A stretch of 26,984 nucleotides of DNA from DATCJY01 sp036562565 (GTDB taxonomy: Bacteria > Bacteroidota > Bacteroidia > Flavobacteriales_D > Sanyastnellaceae), in NCBI GenBank assembly GCA_036562565.1, contig DATCJY010000086.1, forward strand, positions 1 to 26,984, in the 5' to 3' direction. Made by a program: the position numbers and the translations under genes. Under the pieces are notes generated by a model, which worked only from the letters and a program-made list of their open reading frames with translations, was not told the origin of the DNA and searched no databases. Positions 15,032 through 23,264 of this stretch are shown here, one piece after another; the stretch's first letter is position 1; each line of letters begins with the position of its first letter.

Positions 15032-16087
15032 TTAGTTGCGCATGTGTGCAAGCTTCTCCGGTTGCAAGATGCTAATCGTGGAACCATCAATTTTGATGAG
15101 ACCTTCTTCTCTGAAGTCACTCAATGTGCGGATGAGTGATTCGGTAGCTGTACCCACCATCTTAGCCAGGTCTTCGCGTGCAATGGCCATGCTGAACTCT
15201 TTGTCATTGCCTTGGTAGCGTTCTTTGAGTTTAATCAATGCATCGGCTGTGCGCTTGCGCACGCTGCTATAGGCAAGCTTGAGTAGTTCTTCTTGTTCTT
15301 CAGCTAGATTGCCGCTGAGTAACTTGATAAATTGTTGCATCACTGCAGGCGATTGCTCCAGCAGTGTATAGAAATCTTCCTTCGGGAAAATGGTCACTTC
15401 ACAATCCTCCAATGCTTCTGCAGAAGAGGTGTGGTCTGTGTTCTGCATCAATGGAAGATAGCCGAAGAAATCACCGGGTTGGAGCAGGCGGGTGATGAAG
15501 TCTTTACCTATCTCGTGACTCTTATACACTTTCACTTTGCCTTTGTTGAGCAGGTAAAGGGAGTGTGCTGTATCTCCTTCAGTGAAGATGATTTCTTTTT
15601 TCTTGTATGACTTTACTTGTTGTTTAGCCGAAAGCTCTTTGAGGCTTTCCATGTTTTTGGCTGTTCGCAACAAGGTATTCACTCCTTCTTGTGTAGGTGC
15701 TATTTCTGATTTCACCAAGGCCATTTTGCGCAAGCGGCTTTCTACAGCGTTGAGCAATTCAATGTCATCAAATGGTTTGGTGATATAATCATCGGCTCCC
15801 ATTTCCATGCCTTTGCGCAAATCACTGCGCTCGGCTTTCGCTGTAAGAAAGATGAATGGAATGGAGGCTGTCTCAGGATTCTTGCTCAAGAGGTGCAACA
15901 CGCCATAACCATCCAACACAGGCATCATGATATCACAAATGATGAGGTCCGGCTTTTCTTGTTGTGCAATGGCTACTCCGGTTTTTCCGTTATCTGCTGT
16001 CAATACCTGATAGGATGCGAGCTCAAGTATTTCTGCGGTGTTTTCTCTTACATCTTGGTTGTCCTCAATGAGCAATATTTTTTTCAT
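15032..16087 (-). CDS. receiver-CRP/FNR fusion transcriptional regulator
   Basis: A 351-residue protein joining three parts. Residues 1-120 are a phosphorylatable receiver: Asp9, phosphoacceptor Asp52 in IICDIMMP, Thr82 in LTAK and Lys104 in ITKPF. Residues about 155-265 are a cyclic-nucleotide-type beta barrel (GDTAHSLYLLNKGKVKVY, LLQPGDFFGYLPLM). Residues about 270-345 are a CRP-type winged helix with recognition helix TATESLIRTLSDF. The barrel lacks the Arg-Ser pair that binds cAMP in CRP (it reads HTSSAEAL), and there is no FNR-type N-terminal Cys cluster. Phosphorylation from the adjacent kinase is therefore the likely input. This merges the roles of FixJ and FixK, and control of the cbb3 genes is inferred from location and nearby FNR-type boxes. 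It starts 12 bases after the kinase gene. Confidence 0.93.
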   Translation of the reverse strand: MKKILLIEDNQDVRENTAEILELASYQVLTADNGKTGVAIAQQEKPDLIICDIMMPVLDGYGVLHLLSKNPETASIPFIFLTAKAERSDLRKGMEMGADDYITKPFDDIELLNAVESRLRKMALVKSEIAPTQEGVNTLLRTAKNMESLKELSAKQQVKSYKKKEIIFTEGDTAHSLYLLNKGKVKVYKSHEIGKDFITRLLQPGDFFGYLPLMQNTDHTSSAEALEDCEVTIFPKEDFYTLLEQSPAVMQQFIKLLSGNLAEEQEELLKLAYSSVRKRTADALIKLKERYQGNDKEFSMAIAREDLAKMVGTATESLIRTLSDFREEGLIKIDGSTISILQPEKLAHMRN

Positions 16088-16099
16088 ACAGCAATCATA

Positions 16100-17353
16100 T
16101 TATCCTTCAGTTTCCTGAAGTTGGTTTTGATAGGGAATAAAGATGGTGAATGTAGTGCCTTTATCCAATTGACTTTTGCATTGGATGGTGCCATTTAGTA
16201 GCTCAAGATACTTGGCAACGATATTCAATCCAAGTCCTGTTCCTTCTATGTTGGTCACGTTTTTTCCACGGAAGAAGCGCGTGAACAAATGCTTCTGGTC
16301 TTCTTCACTTATACCTAATCCATGGTCAATCACTTCTAAATGCAAACCTTGTTCATCCAGCTTGGTATTGAGGTGAATGGTTGTGTTTTCAGGTGAAAAC
16401 TTAATAGCGTTTGCCAGTAGATTGATGAGGATGTTGCGGAACATCTGTCCATCCAAAACGAACGCACAAGCCCCGGTGTGATTCACTTCGATGACTTGCC
16501 CGGCTCTTACAAGTCCGTTCATCTCTGCTACCACATCTTGCACAATCTCGCAGATATCGTGTTCGATAAGATTTGCTTTTACACGGCCTTCTTCGAGTTT
16601 GCCGATGGAGAGAAAATCGTTGAGTATTTCTGTGAGGTTGTGTACGGCTTTCTTGATGCGGTGAATGTGCTTTTCGCGTTTTTCTTGATCTTCTTCTTTG
16701 TTGTATTTAGCAATCAATGACACAGATGAAAGAACGGAGCTCAATGGTGTTCTGAACTCATGACTGGCCATGGAGATGAAGCGCGATTTCATTTCGTTGA
16801 GCTCTTTCTCCTTGTCCAAAGCGCGCGATAGTTCGTTACGCGATTCTTCCAATGAACTCAATGCTTCTTTCAATACAAGTGTGCGCTCGTACACTTTGCG
16901 CTCCAGTGTCTCGTTGAGTTGCGTCAACTCCTGGTTGATTTTCTTGATTTTTTCTTGTTGTTCGAAACGCTCGGTGATGTCAATGATGAACGCAATGACA
17001 TACACACCATCTTCAGCCGTGTAATAACTCAAGCTAATTTCAACGGGAAACTCTGAACCATCTTTGCGTGAAGCAAACAACGTGAGGTTCTTTCCCATTG
17101 GGCGTTTTACCGGAGCTTCGGTATAGCGCTCGCGATATCCAACGTGTTTCTCTCTGAAGCGGGTTGGTATAAGTTGTTCAACCTTTTTGCCTTTGAGCTC
17201 TTGGTCATTGTAACCAAACAGCATTTCTACCTTGGGGTTCACCACAAGGATTTCACCTTGTGCATTGGCAATCAGAATACCTTCATTGACATGACTGAAG
17301 ATTGTTTCAAATCTTCCTTCCATGCTGTTTTTTTCGCTGTTGAACGATTGCAT
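16100..17353 (-). CDS. PAS-domain sensor histidine kinase, FixL-like
   Basis: A 417-residue kinase with no membrane segment, so its sensor is cytoplasmic. Residues about 11-130 are a PAS domain ending in DITER. A coiled coil (about 130-185) leads to the HisKA domain with phospho-His198 in SMASHEFRTPLSS. The ATPase domain follows: N box around NLLANAIKFSP, DHGLGIS (343-349) and GTGLGLNI (371-378). In the PAS domain the segment REKHVGYRERY aligns with FixL RSRHDSYISRY, placing His70 at the FixL heme-ligand position. Many non-heme PAS domains also have a His there, so oxygen sensing is only a hypothesis. It sits between ccoI and the receiver-CRP gene and is their probable co-transcribed sensor. 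Confidence 0.93.
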   Translation of the reverse strand: MQSFNSEKNSMEGRFETIFSHVNEGILIANAQGEILVVNPKVEMLFGYNDQELKGKKVEQLIPTRFREKHVGYRERYTEAPVKRPMGKNLTLFASRKDGSEFPVEISLSYYTAEDGVYVIAFIIDITERFEQQEKIKKINQELTQLNETLERKVYERTLVLKEALSSLEESRNELSRALDKEKELNEMKSRFISMASHEFRTPLSSVLSSVSLIAKYNKEEDQEKREKHIHRIKKAVHNLTEILNDFLSIGKLEEGRVKANLIEHDICEIVQDVVAEMNGLVRAGQVIEVNHTGACAFVLDGQMFRNILINLLANAIKFSPENTTIHLNTKLDEQGLHLEVIDHGLGISEEDQKHLFTRFFRGKNVTNIEGTGLGLNIVAKYLELLNGTIQCKSQLDKGTTFTIFIPYQNQLQETEG

Positions 17354-17399
17354 GTGGCGAATTTATTCTTCAACCTAGCTCAAATCCAAACCGTACGAG

Positions 17400-19805
17400 C
17401 TATTTAAGGCCGCGTTTTTTGGCCATTACAGATGTGGCTACCGTTGTGAAGAGAATAATGCTGAGTGAGCTCGCTGGCATCAGAATGGCGGCTATTACCG
17501 GGCGCAGTTCCGCTCGTGTGGCAAACCATAATCCCACAATGTTGTATAAAATGGAAATGATGAAACTTCCAATGATGATGTGTTTGGAGTCCCTTGCATA
17601 GCGTATGAAGCTTGGTAGCAAGGAGAACTTATCGGCCTGCAACACCGCATCACACGCAGGAGAAAAGTTGTTGGTCTCGTCACTCACGGCTATCCCCGCA
17701 TGGCTTTGGCGCAATGCTCCGGCATCATTGAGCCCGTCACCCACCATGATGACAATGTCCCCCTTCGATTGCAGTTCGGAGATGTATTGCAACTTGTCTT
17801 CAGGACTTTGATTGAAGCGCAACTCTGACCCTGCACCGAACTTAGCGCGCATGGCCTCTGCCTCGCTTTCATTATCTCCGGAAATGAGTGATAATGTTTT
17901 TCCCTCTTTCTTCAGTGATTGCAACACATTGTCGAGGTCCTCGCGGTATTCGGTTTTGAATAGGAAATGGCCTTTTATTTCGTTGTTGATGGCTACCCAA
18001 ACTGTGGGTGCGAGCTGGTTGGGATAATTGGTTTTCCCTACATGAGCAGCCGATCCCAGCATTACACGGGTGCCATCCTCAAGTTGTGCCGTAATTCCTT
18101 TTCCCGATTCTTCTTTGTAGGATGTTGTTTTGATGACAGCGGATGTGTCGAGGTATTGTGCTATGCTTCGGCTCAATGGATGGCTGCTTTGTGCTGCTAT
18201 AGCCGCAACGATTTCTTTTTCTCGGTCGCTGAGCTCGCCAGTAAACTCCACTTCTTTCAATCGACTTCTGGTAATCGTTCCGGTTTTGTCAAATACAATG
18301 TGATTGGCTTTACCAATCGTTTCCATTGCTCCGGCATTCTTCAAGAAGAAATTGTTGCGCGCAAGGATGCGCAAGGCATTACCATTGGTGTAGGTTGCGG
18401 ATAACAACAAAGCACAAGGACAGGCCACAATCAAAATGGCGGTGAGTGCATCCAGTGCTTTTATTGAACTGATAGGGTACCAGTAAGCAACACTGATGGC
18501 TGCAATGGTGAAGAGCACATACGTGAAGTATTTGGAAACAGCATGTATAAACGATTCCTGCTCTTTCTTTTCTTGCTGAAATATGTCCTTGTTCCACAGG
18601 TGAGTAAGGTAGCTCTGTGCAACAGGTTTCATGATTTCCACGGTGATGGTTCCTCCGGTTTGTTTACCTCCGGCATAAATCATATTGCCTACAGAAATTT
18701 TTACGGCTTGTGATTCGCCATTTACAAAGCTGTAGTCAATTGCTGCATCACCATCTAGGAGTTTGGCATCTGCAGGAATGATCTCACCACTGCGCACTAT
18801 GACTTTATCTCCGGTGCGCAACGCGGATATGGCGATGATTTCTTCCGCATCGCCTTTTTTTACTGTTACGGATATAGGAAAAAAGCTCTTGTAATCGCGT
18901 TCGAATGATATGGTGGAGTGCGTTCTGTCTTGGAAGTAACGTCCCACCAACATAAAGAAAATTATTCCGGTCATGGAGTCCAGATAACCCGAACCGGTTC
19001 CGGAAAGTATTTCGTAAAGACTACGGCCAAAAGTCACGGCAATGGCCAATGCAATGGGCGCATCGATATGAAGGAATTTGGCGCGAAGGCTTTTCCAGGT
19101 TGATACAAAGAATTCTGATGCACTGTAGAGGAGAGTTGGGATTGCCAATCCCAAGTTGAGATAACTGAAGAGCGATTTCATCTCTTCATCTGAGGCGGTT
19201 CCCAATCCGAAGTATTCAGGGAAGCTCAGCATCATGATATTGGCAAAACAGAATCCCGCTACGGTGAGCTTGTACACGCGTGTGCGGTCCACAACTTTCA
19301 CTTGCTTGGTGCTGATGTCATGGAGATGGAGTGTAGGTTCATATCCTACCATTGCCAAAGTTTCCACCACTTTGCGCATGGATGTTTGCGCATTGTCGTA
19401 GTGAATGGTAATTTGTTTTTGTACGAAATCAACCCGGCTGTATGTAATGCCGGGATTGAGTTTGTATAAATGCTCCAACAACCACACGCATGATGCACAG
19501 TGGATTTGCGGCAAATTGAATGTTACGTGCGTGGTTTTGCCATCGGTGAATGACAGCAACTGATTGACCACCTGAGCATCATCGAGATAGGCAAACTTGT
19601 TCTTGAACGGTTTTGCTTTGATGGAGATGCCCGGATTGCTTTCCAGTTCATAATAGGTGCAGAGGTTGTTTTCCGCAAGTAGTTCATGTACGGTTTTGCA
19701 ACCATCGCAGCAGAATACTTTGTCCTCTACACGTATGGATGTATCAGCACATGCATCACCGCAGTGGTAGCAAATGATTTTGATGTCCTGTGCTGTGCCT
19801 ATCAT
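17400..19805 (-). CDS. ccoI: copper-translocating P-type ATPase CcoI
   Basis: An 801-residue P1B ATPase that supplies copper to the cbb3 oxidase across the inner membrane. Order of parts: a Cys-rich N-terminal metal-binding region (Cys12, Cys15, Cys19, Cys32, Cys33, Cys36); an HMA domain with HCASC (102-106); membrane helices; an actuator motif reading VNGES (361-365, Asn where Thr is usual); the transport site CPC (462-464); phosphorylation motif DKTGT (506-510); SHP at 541-543; and hinge GDGLND (689-694). The double N-terminal metal region is typical of CcoI/FixI rather than CopA. It lies 11 bases after the unknown 135-aa gene and 46 bases before the kinase gene. Confidence 0.95.
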   Translation of the reverse strand: MIGTAQDIKIICYHCGDACADTSIRVEDKVFCCDGCKTVHELLAENNLCTYYELESNPGISIKAKPFKNKFAYLDDAQVVNQLLSFTDGKTTHVTFNLPQIHCASCVWLLEHLYKLNPGITYSRVDFVQKQITIHYDNAQTSMRKVVETLAMVGYEPTLHLHDISTKQVKVVDRTRVYKLTVAGFCFANIMMLSFPEYFGLGTASDEEMKSLFSYLNLGLAIPTLLYSASEFFVSTWKSLRAKFLHIDAPIALAIAVTFGRSLYEILSGTGSGYLDSMTGIIFFMLVGRYFQDRTHSTISFERDYKSFFPISVTVKKGDAEEIIAISALRTGDKVIVRSGEIIPADAKLLDGDAAIDYSFVNGESQAVKISVGNMIYAGGKQTGGTITVEIMKPVAQSYLTHLWNKDIFQQEKKEQESFIHAVSKYFTYVLFTIAAISVAYWYPISSIKALDALTAILIVACPCALLLSATYTNGNALRILARNNFFLKNAGAMETIGKANHIVFDKTGTITRSRLKEVEFTGELSDREKEIVAAIAAQSSHPLSRSIAQYLDTSAVIKTTSYKEESGKGITAQLEDGTRVMLGSAAHVGKTNYPNQLAPTVWVAINNEIKGHFLFKTEYREDLDNVLQSLKKEGKTLSLISGDNESEAEAMRAKFGAGSELRFNQSPEDKLQYISELQSKGDIVIMVGDGLNDAGALRQSHAGIAVSDETNNFSPACDAVLQADKFSLLPSFIRYARDSKHIIIGSFIISILYNIVGLWFATRAELRPVIAAILMPASSLSIILFTTVATSVMAKKRGLK

Positions 19806-19816
19806 ATTTCTTGAAT

Positions 19817-20224
19817 TTAATGTTGTTCGTGATAATCACTATCGTTGGCTGAGAGGTTGGCTTTGTCCAATTCTTGGCCCTGACTGTTCTGGTAACCAAG
19901 CGTCCAGTTGTTGGTGGCCGTTGTCTCCAACCATATGTTCCCTGATTTTCGAAACACCTGCACATTCAGGTCAAAACGCTCTCTGAATTGTTTTTCCAAT
20001 TCATTCACAATAGTGTTCTCGTCCAATATCAATTGATCATCTACCTGCTTTTTGGTAAGTTCTTGCAGTGTGACATGAAGGTTCTTCAAATACTCTTTCT
20101 TCACTCCTTTCCCTGTTCCCGCTGTTTTGGGGAAGAATTCAATCTTGAGATAAGGAAAGAGTGAAGAGAATTCACTCTGAATTTCTTTCAAGGTTTTATT
20201 AGCGTGTAGCTGAATGATCATCAT
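19817..20224 (-). CDS. conserved hypothetical protein between usp and ccoI (135 aa)
   Basis: A soluble 135-residue protein with no signal peptide, membrane segment or heme/metal motif. It starts MMIIQLHANKTLKEIQSEFS (either Met could be the start), has LFPYLKIEFF (about 22-31), a polar middle, and a C-terminal strand-turn-strand stretch (DLNVQVFRKSGNIWLETT, about 85-102). The tail contains a Trp and ends in acidic and His residues. It looks like a small alpha/beta domain. I believe similar proteins accompany usp and ccoI genes in other Bacteroidota, but I know no name or function. It lies three bases after usp and 11 before ccoI, so it is certainly in this operon and probably belongs to cbb3 biogenesis or its control. 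Confidence 0.8.
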   Translation of the reverse strand: MMIIQLHANKTLKEIQSEFSSLFPYLKIEFFPKTAGTGKGVKKEYLKNLHVTLQELTKKQVDDQLILDENTIVNELEKQFRERFDLNVQVFRKSGNIWLETTATNNWTLGYQNSQGQELDKANLSANDSDYHEQH

Positions 20225-20227
20225 ATA

Positions 20228-21061
20228 TCAGTTGTGAAGCTCTTCCGCCAATACCAACAGAGGTATGGATGATTTATACGCAATATCTCTTGTCTGGCTT
20301 TGACGGAATATTTTTTTGAACAGCTTGTTCTTGCGTGAGGTCATCACAAGCAGTTGTGCGTGTTCACGTTGTGTATGTTGAGTGAGCTCATCGGTAATAT
20401 TTAATTTGTGGGATGGTAAGAACCGAATGTCCGGTTCTTTTTCATCCAGCAATTCAAGGATGGAATGCAATGAGCTCTTGTCTTCCTTCGGGAATTCGCT
20501 ATCCAACACATTCACGTATTGGAAGGCGGCATGGTAGTAATGCTTCAGTTCTTTGAGGAATCCAATACCGGTGTACATCGGTATCGGTTTTTGGTCAAAT
20601 GCGAATACTATTTTCTTAATTGGTTCGTGTTTGGCAGTAGCCGGCACAATGAGAACCGGTGCTTTTACTTTTCCGGCAACTTTTACAGAAGTGCTTTCAA
20701 AAAGCGCTTGATAAAGCGTATCGGAACTGCGGATGCTGAGCACTACAGCGCTTACATCATGTTTCTCCACCAATTCATTGAGGATGTCAAGAGTGACACC
20801 CTCGCGTACGGTAGTATCGATTTCTAGATCCGGGTGTTTTTTCTTCAGCATACCTTCCAACACGACCATGTCCTTTGCTCCATCTTCGAGAGCGCGTTGT
20901 ACTGCCTTTTTGCGCTCTAGCAGGGAGTGGTCGATAATGGAAAATTGTGCGGTGTGCAACAGCATCAACTTGTTGGAAGTATCCGCTGAAAGCTGTGCTG
21001 CATAATGCACGGCATTCAAGGATTCATCCGTGAAATCTGTTGCGGCAATAATGGTTTTCAT
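20228..21061 (-). CDS. tandem universal stress protein (UspA family)
   Basis: A 277-residue protein made of two Usp folds. The first begins KTIIAATDFTDESLNAVHYA with the usual Asp (Asp8); its second half ends APVLIVPA. The second begins about residue 150 (KKIVFAFDQKP) and ends IPLLVLAEELHN. The ATP-binding pattern G-2x-G-9x-G-S/T is not intact in the first domain (SIRSSDTLYQALFESTSV), so it may not bind ATP. Usp proteins are often induced under low oxygen or growth arrest. This is the first gene of the minus-strand operon, and an FNR-type box lies about 72 bases upstream of it. Confidence 0.92.
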   Translation of the reverse strand: MKTIIAATDFTDESLNAVHYAAQLSADTSNKLMLLHTAQFSIIDHSLLERKKAVQRALEDGAKDMVVLEGMLKKKHPDLEIDTTVREGVTLDILNELVEKHDVSAVVLSIRSSDTLYQALFESTSVKVAGKVKAPVLIVPATAKHEPIKKIVFAFDQKPIPMYTGIGFLKELKHYYHAAFQYVNVLDSEFPKEDKSSLHSILELLDEKEPDIRFLPSHKLNITDELTQHTQREHAQLLVMTSRKNKLFKKIFRQSQTRDIAYKSSIPLLVLAEELHN

Positions 21062-21132
21062 ATGAAAAAATTATTAGTTGCGAAACTCTATAATTATACC
21101 GGGCCCTTATTTGATGCGCCTCACATGTACTC

Positions 21133-21146
21133 ATGATATTTGTCAG
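21133..21146. promoter_or_regulatory. candidate FNR/FixK-type box upstream of the usp-ccoI-kinase operon
   Basis: ATGAT-ATTT-GTCAG (on the other strand CTGAC-AAAT-ATCAT) has the TGAY-N4-RTCA core also seen twice upstream of ccoS. It lies in the 221-base gap between the usp and creD-like starts, 72 bases from the usp start. I found no exact TAnnTTTG element in this gap. Confidence 0.4.
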
Positions 21147-21282
21147 TTGCCAAACAGGTCCTAGGGCCGGTGCGTGTTTGGGATTGGAGTTTAATTGCTT
21201 GTTGTGCATGGTACAGGCGTGCAATAAATGTGAAACGCTATCGTTAAGCACGCAGCACGTTCGCCAAATGTAATTGAAACAG

Positions 21283-22611
21283 ATGTCATCACTTCCTCAA
21301 GAAACCAATGGTTGGTTTCGCTTTAACCAATTCCTAGCCGAGTCAGCTTCTATCAAATTAGTAGTCATCGGATTTATCATTTTACTGATGCTCATTCCGC
21401 TCACCTTGATGAAGGATCTTATGTACGAGCGCAACAATCGCCACCAAAGCGCCATCGAGGAGGTGAGCGCTACTTGGGGGGGTAGTCAAACCATTACAGG
21501 ATTGTTTATTACGATTCCTTTTTTTGAAAAAGCTCCTGCCACTACTGGCAATGCGGTGGTGTTACCCGTTAAATCACAGGCTACTTTTTTGCCTGATGAT
21601 TTGAAAATTGAGGCTAAAATAGAATTGGGAGAACGCATGCGCGGGATTTACAAAGTTCCTATCTATACCACCAAGGTGACGATTGAAGGGGCTTTCCTTC
21701 ATCCGGATTTTTCAGACTTGAAAGAAGTCGGGCAAGTGAATTGGGAGGAGGCGCAGGTTCATCTGGGATTGTCGGATTTGCGAGGATTGGAGGATTTGAT
21801 GGTGCTCACATGGGGCGACACTGTTCTCACCATGTCACCGGGTGTCAAATCCGATTTGGTTCAAGAAGGTGTCAGCTCACGCATTCCCCTGAGTGAAGCC
21901 CCCGCTACAGAAAAGATTCGATTCAAAATTGATTTTAGCTTCCGTGGAAGTCAAGGGATTTTCTTTATGCCATTGGGTAGAGAAACTACCGTACATCTCA
22001 GTGGCAATTGGGAACACCCGAGCTTTCAGGGGGCATTCTTGCCTGCTTCACATCATGAGAAAAATGGCTCATTCACGGCCGATTGGAAAGTTCTTTATTT
22101 AAATCGCAATTATCCGCAAGCATTTACCGGTTATCCGAATTCGTTTGACGAATCACGCTTTGGAATGAGCGTGTACATTCCGATTTCAGATTATCAGAAG
22201 AACCAACGCGCTGCGAAGTATGCAGTGCTCATAATCGCGCTTACTTTCATGGTGTTCTTCTTTGTTCAGATTTTGAATAAAGTAAGAATACATGGCATTC
22301 AATTTATACTCGTTGGCCTTGCTCTGTGCTTGTTCTATGTAATGTTGTTGTCGTTTACTGAACACATCGGATTCAATGGTGCTTATCTGTTATCCACAGC
22401 CATGACTGTGGGGTTGGTGAGCCTCTATATATCGGCCATATTCAAGAATAGACGTTTGAGCTTGCTCAACTGCTTGTTCATGATTTTCGTTTACTTGTTC
22501 GTTTTTGTGATTATCCAACTAGAACATTATGCATTGCTGGTGGGTAGTATCGGTCTCTTCATTGTCTTGGCCGTTGCAATGTATTTGTCTCGCAATATCA
22601 CTTGGGGGTGA
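21283..22611 (+). CDS. creD: CreD-like inner-membrane protein
   Basis: I chose the ATG at 21283 over the in-frame TTG at 21274. The 442-residue protein has an N-terminal membrane helix (about 25-43, LVVIGFIILLMLIPLTLM), a large periplasmic domain (about 45-310) with the family-typical ERNNRHQSAIEEVSATWGG just after the helix and GRETTVHLSGNW and NYPQAFTG further on, then a cluster of membrane helices at the C-terminus. This is the CreD (inner-membrane resistance) layout; E. coli CreD is about 450 residues. CreD is tied to envelope stress and to colicin and beta-lactam responses, but its molecular activity is unknown. No creBC pair is visible in the window. It is divergent from the usp operon. 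Confidence 0.92.
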   Translation: MSSLPQETNGWFRFNQFLAESASIKLVVIGFIILLMLIPLTLMKDLMYERNNRHQSAIEEVSATWGGSQTITGLFITIPFFEKAPATTGNAVVLPVKSQATFLPDDLKIEAKIELGERMRGIYKVPIYTTKVTIEGAFLHPDFSDLKEVGQVNWEEAQVHLGLSDLRGLEDLMVLTWGDTVLTMSPGVKSDLVQEGVSSRIPLSEAPATEKIRFKIDFSFRGSQGIFFMPLGRETTVHLSGNWEHPSFQGAFLPASHHEKNGSFTADWKVLYLNRNYPQAFTGYPNSFDESRFGMSVYIPISDYQKNQRAAKYAVLIIALTFMVFFFVQILNKVRIHGIQFILVGLALCLFYVMLLSFTEHIGFNGAYLLSTAMTVGLVSLYISAIFKNRRLSLLNCLFMIFVYLFVFVIIQLEHYALLVGSIGLFIVLAVAMYLSRNITWG

Positions 22612-22681
22612 AGAGCTGAAGAATGAACGATAAGTCACAAGCTTCTTGCCTGTGCTTTTGGTTTGATGTATTTATGCCGTT

Positions 22682-23263
22682 ATGAAAATCATCGGTATCA
22701 CAGGAGGAATCGGAAGTGGCAAGTCCACGATTTGCAAAGTATTCGAGTCGCTCGGTATTCCTGTATTTAATGCCGATGAAGTGGCTAAAAGCATCTATGA
22801 TGTAGATGCAGAGACGTTTTCCCGCGTGCGCGAGGTGTTTGGTGATGAAGTCATTACCAACGGAAAAGTCAATCGCACAGAACTAGCTAAACGTGTGTTT
22901 GATCATCGGGACGAATTGGCCAAGCTCAATGCAATTGTGCATCCTTTGGTGAGAAAGCATTTTAAAGAATGGATGAGCAAGCAAACTGCTCCTTATGTTT
23001 TGCGAGAGGCAGCCATCTTGATTGAGAGTGGCACACATGTGGATTGTGATAAGATTATTCTCGTGAGTGCAGAGGAGGAAACACGCATTCAGCGCGTCAT
23101 GCAGCGCAACAAGATTTCAGAACAAGAAGTGCGTAGCCGAATAGCCAATCAATGGACCGATGAACAGCGCAGACCTTTTTGTCATTATGAAATTAGAAAC
23201 GACCAAGACCAATTGGTGCTTGGTGACATCTATCGGATTCACCAAGAGCTCATATCATTCTAA
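22682..23263 (+). CDS. coaE: dephospho-CoA kinase
   Basis: Catalyses the last step of coenzyme A synthesis, phosphorylating the ribose 3'-hydroxyl of dephospho-CoA with ATP. The 193-residue protein begins MKIIGITGGIGSGKST with the P-loop at 8-16, followed by the family's NADEVAK (Asp in the catalytic position), the LAKLNAIVHPLVRKHF segment and the lid region VMQRNKISEQEVRSRIANQ. Length is typical. It lies 70 bases after the creD-like gene and converges on the giant surface-protein gene with a single base between the stop codons. Confidence 0.97.
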   Translation: MKIIGITGGIGSGKSTICKVFESLGIPVFNADEVAKSIYDVDAETFSRVREVFGDEVITNGKVNRTELAKRVFDHRDELAKLNAIVHPLVRKHFKEWMSKQTAPYVLREAAILIESGTHVDCDKIILVSAEEETRIQRVMQRNKISEQEVRSRIANQWTDEQRRPFCHYEIRNDQDQLVLGDIYRIHQELISF

Positions 23264-23264
23264 T

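Noticed and set aside
22646..22676. TTG-N20-TATTTATG resembling a Bacteroidota promoter before coaE
   Set aside because: One -7 base mismatches, and the predicted start would fall on the coaE ATG itself, leaving no leader.
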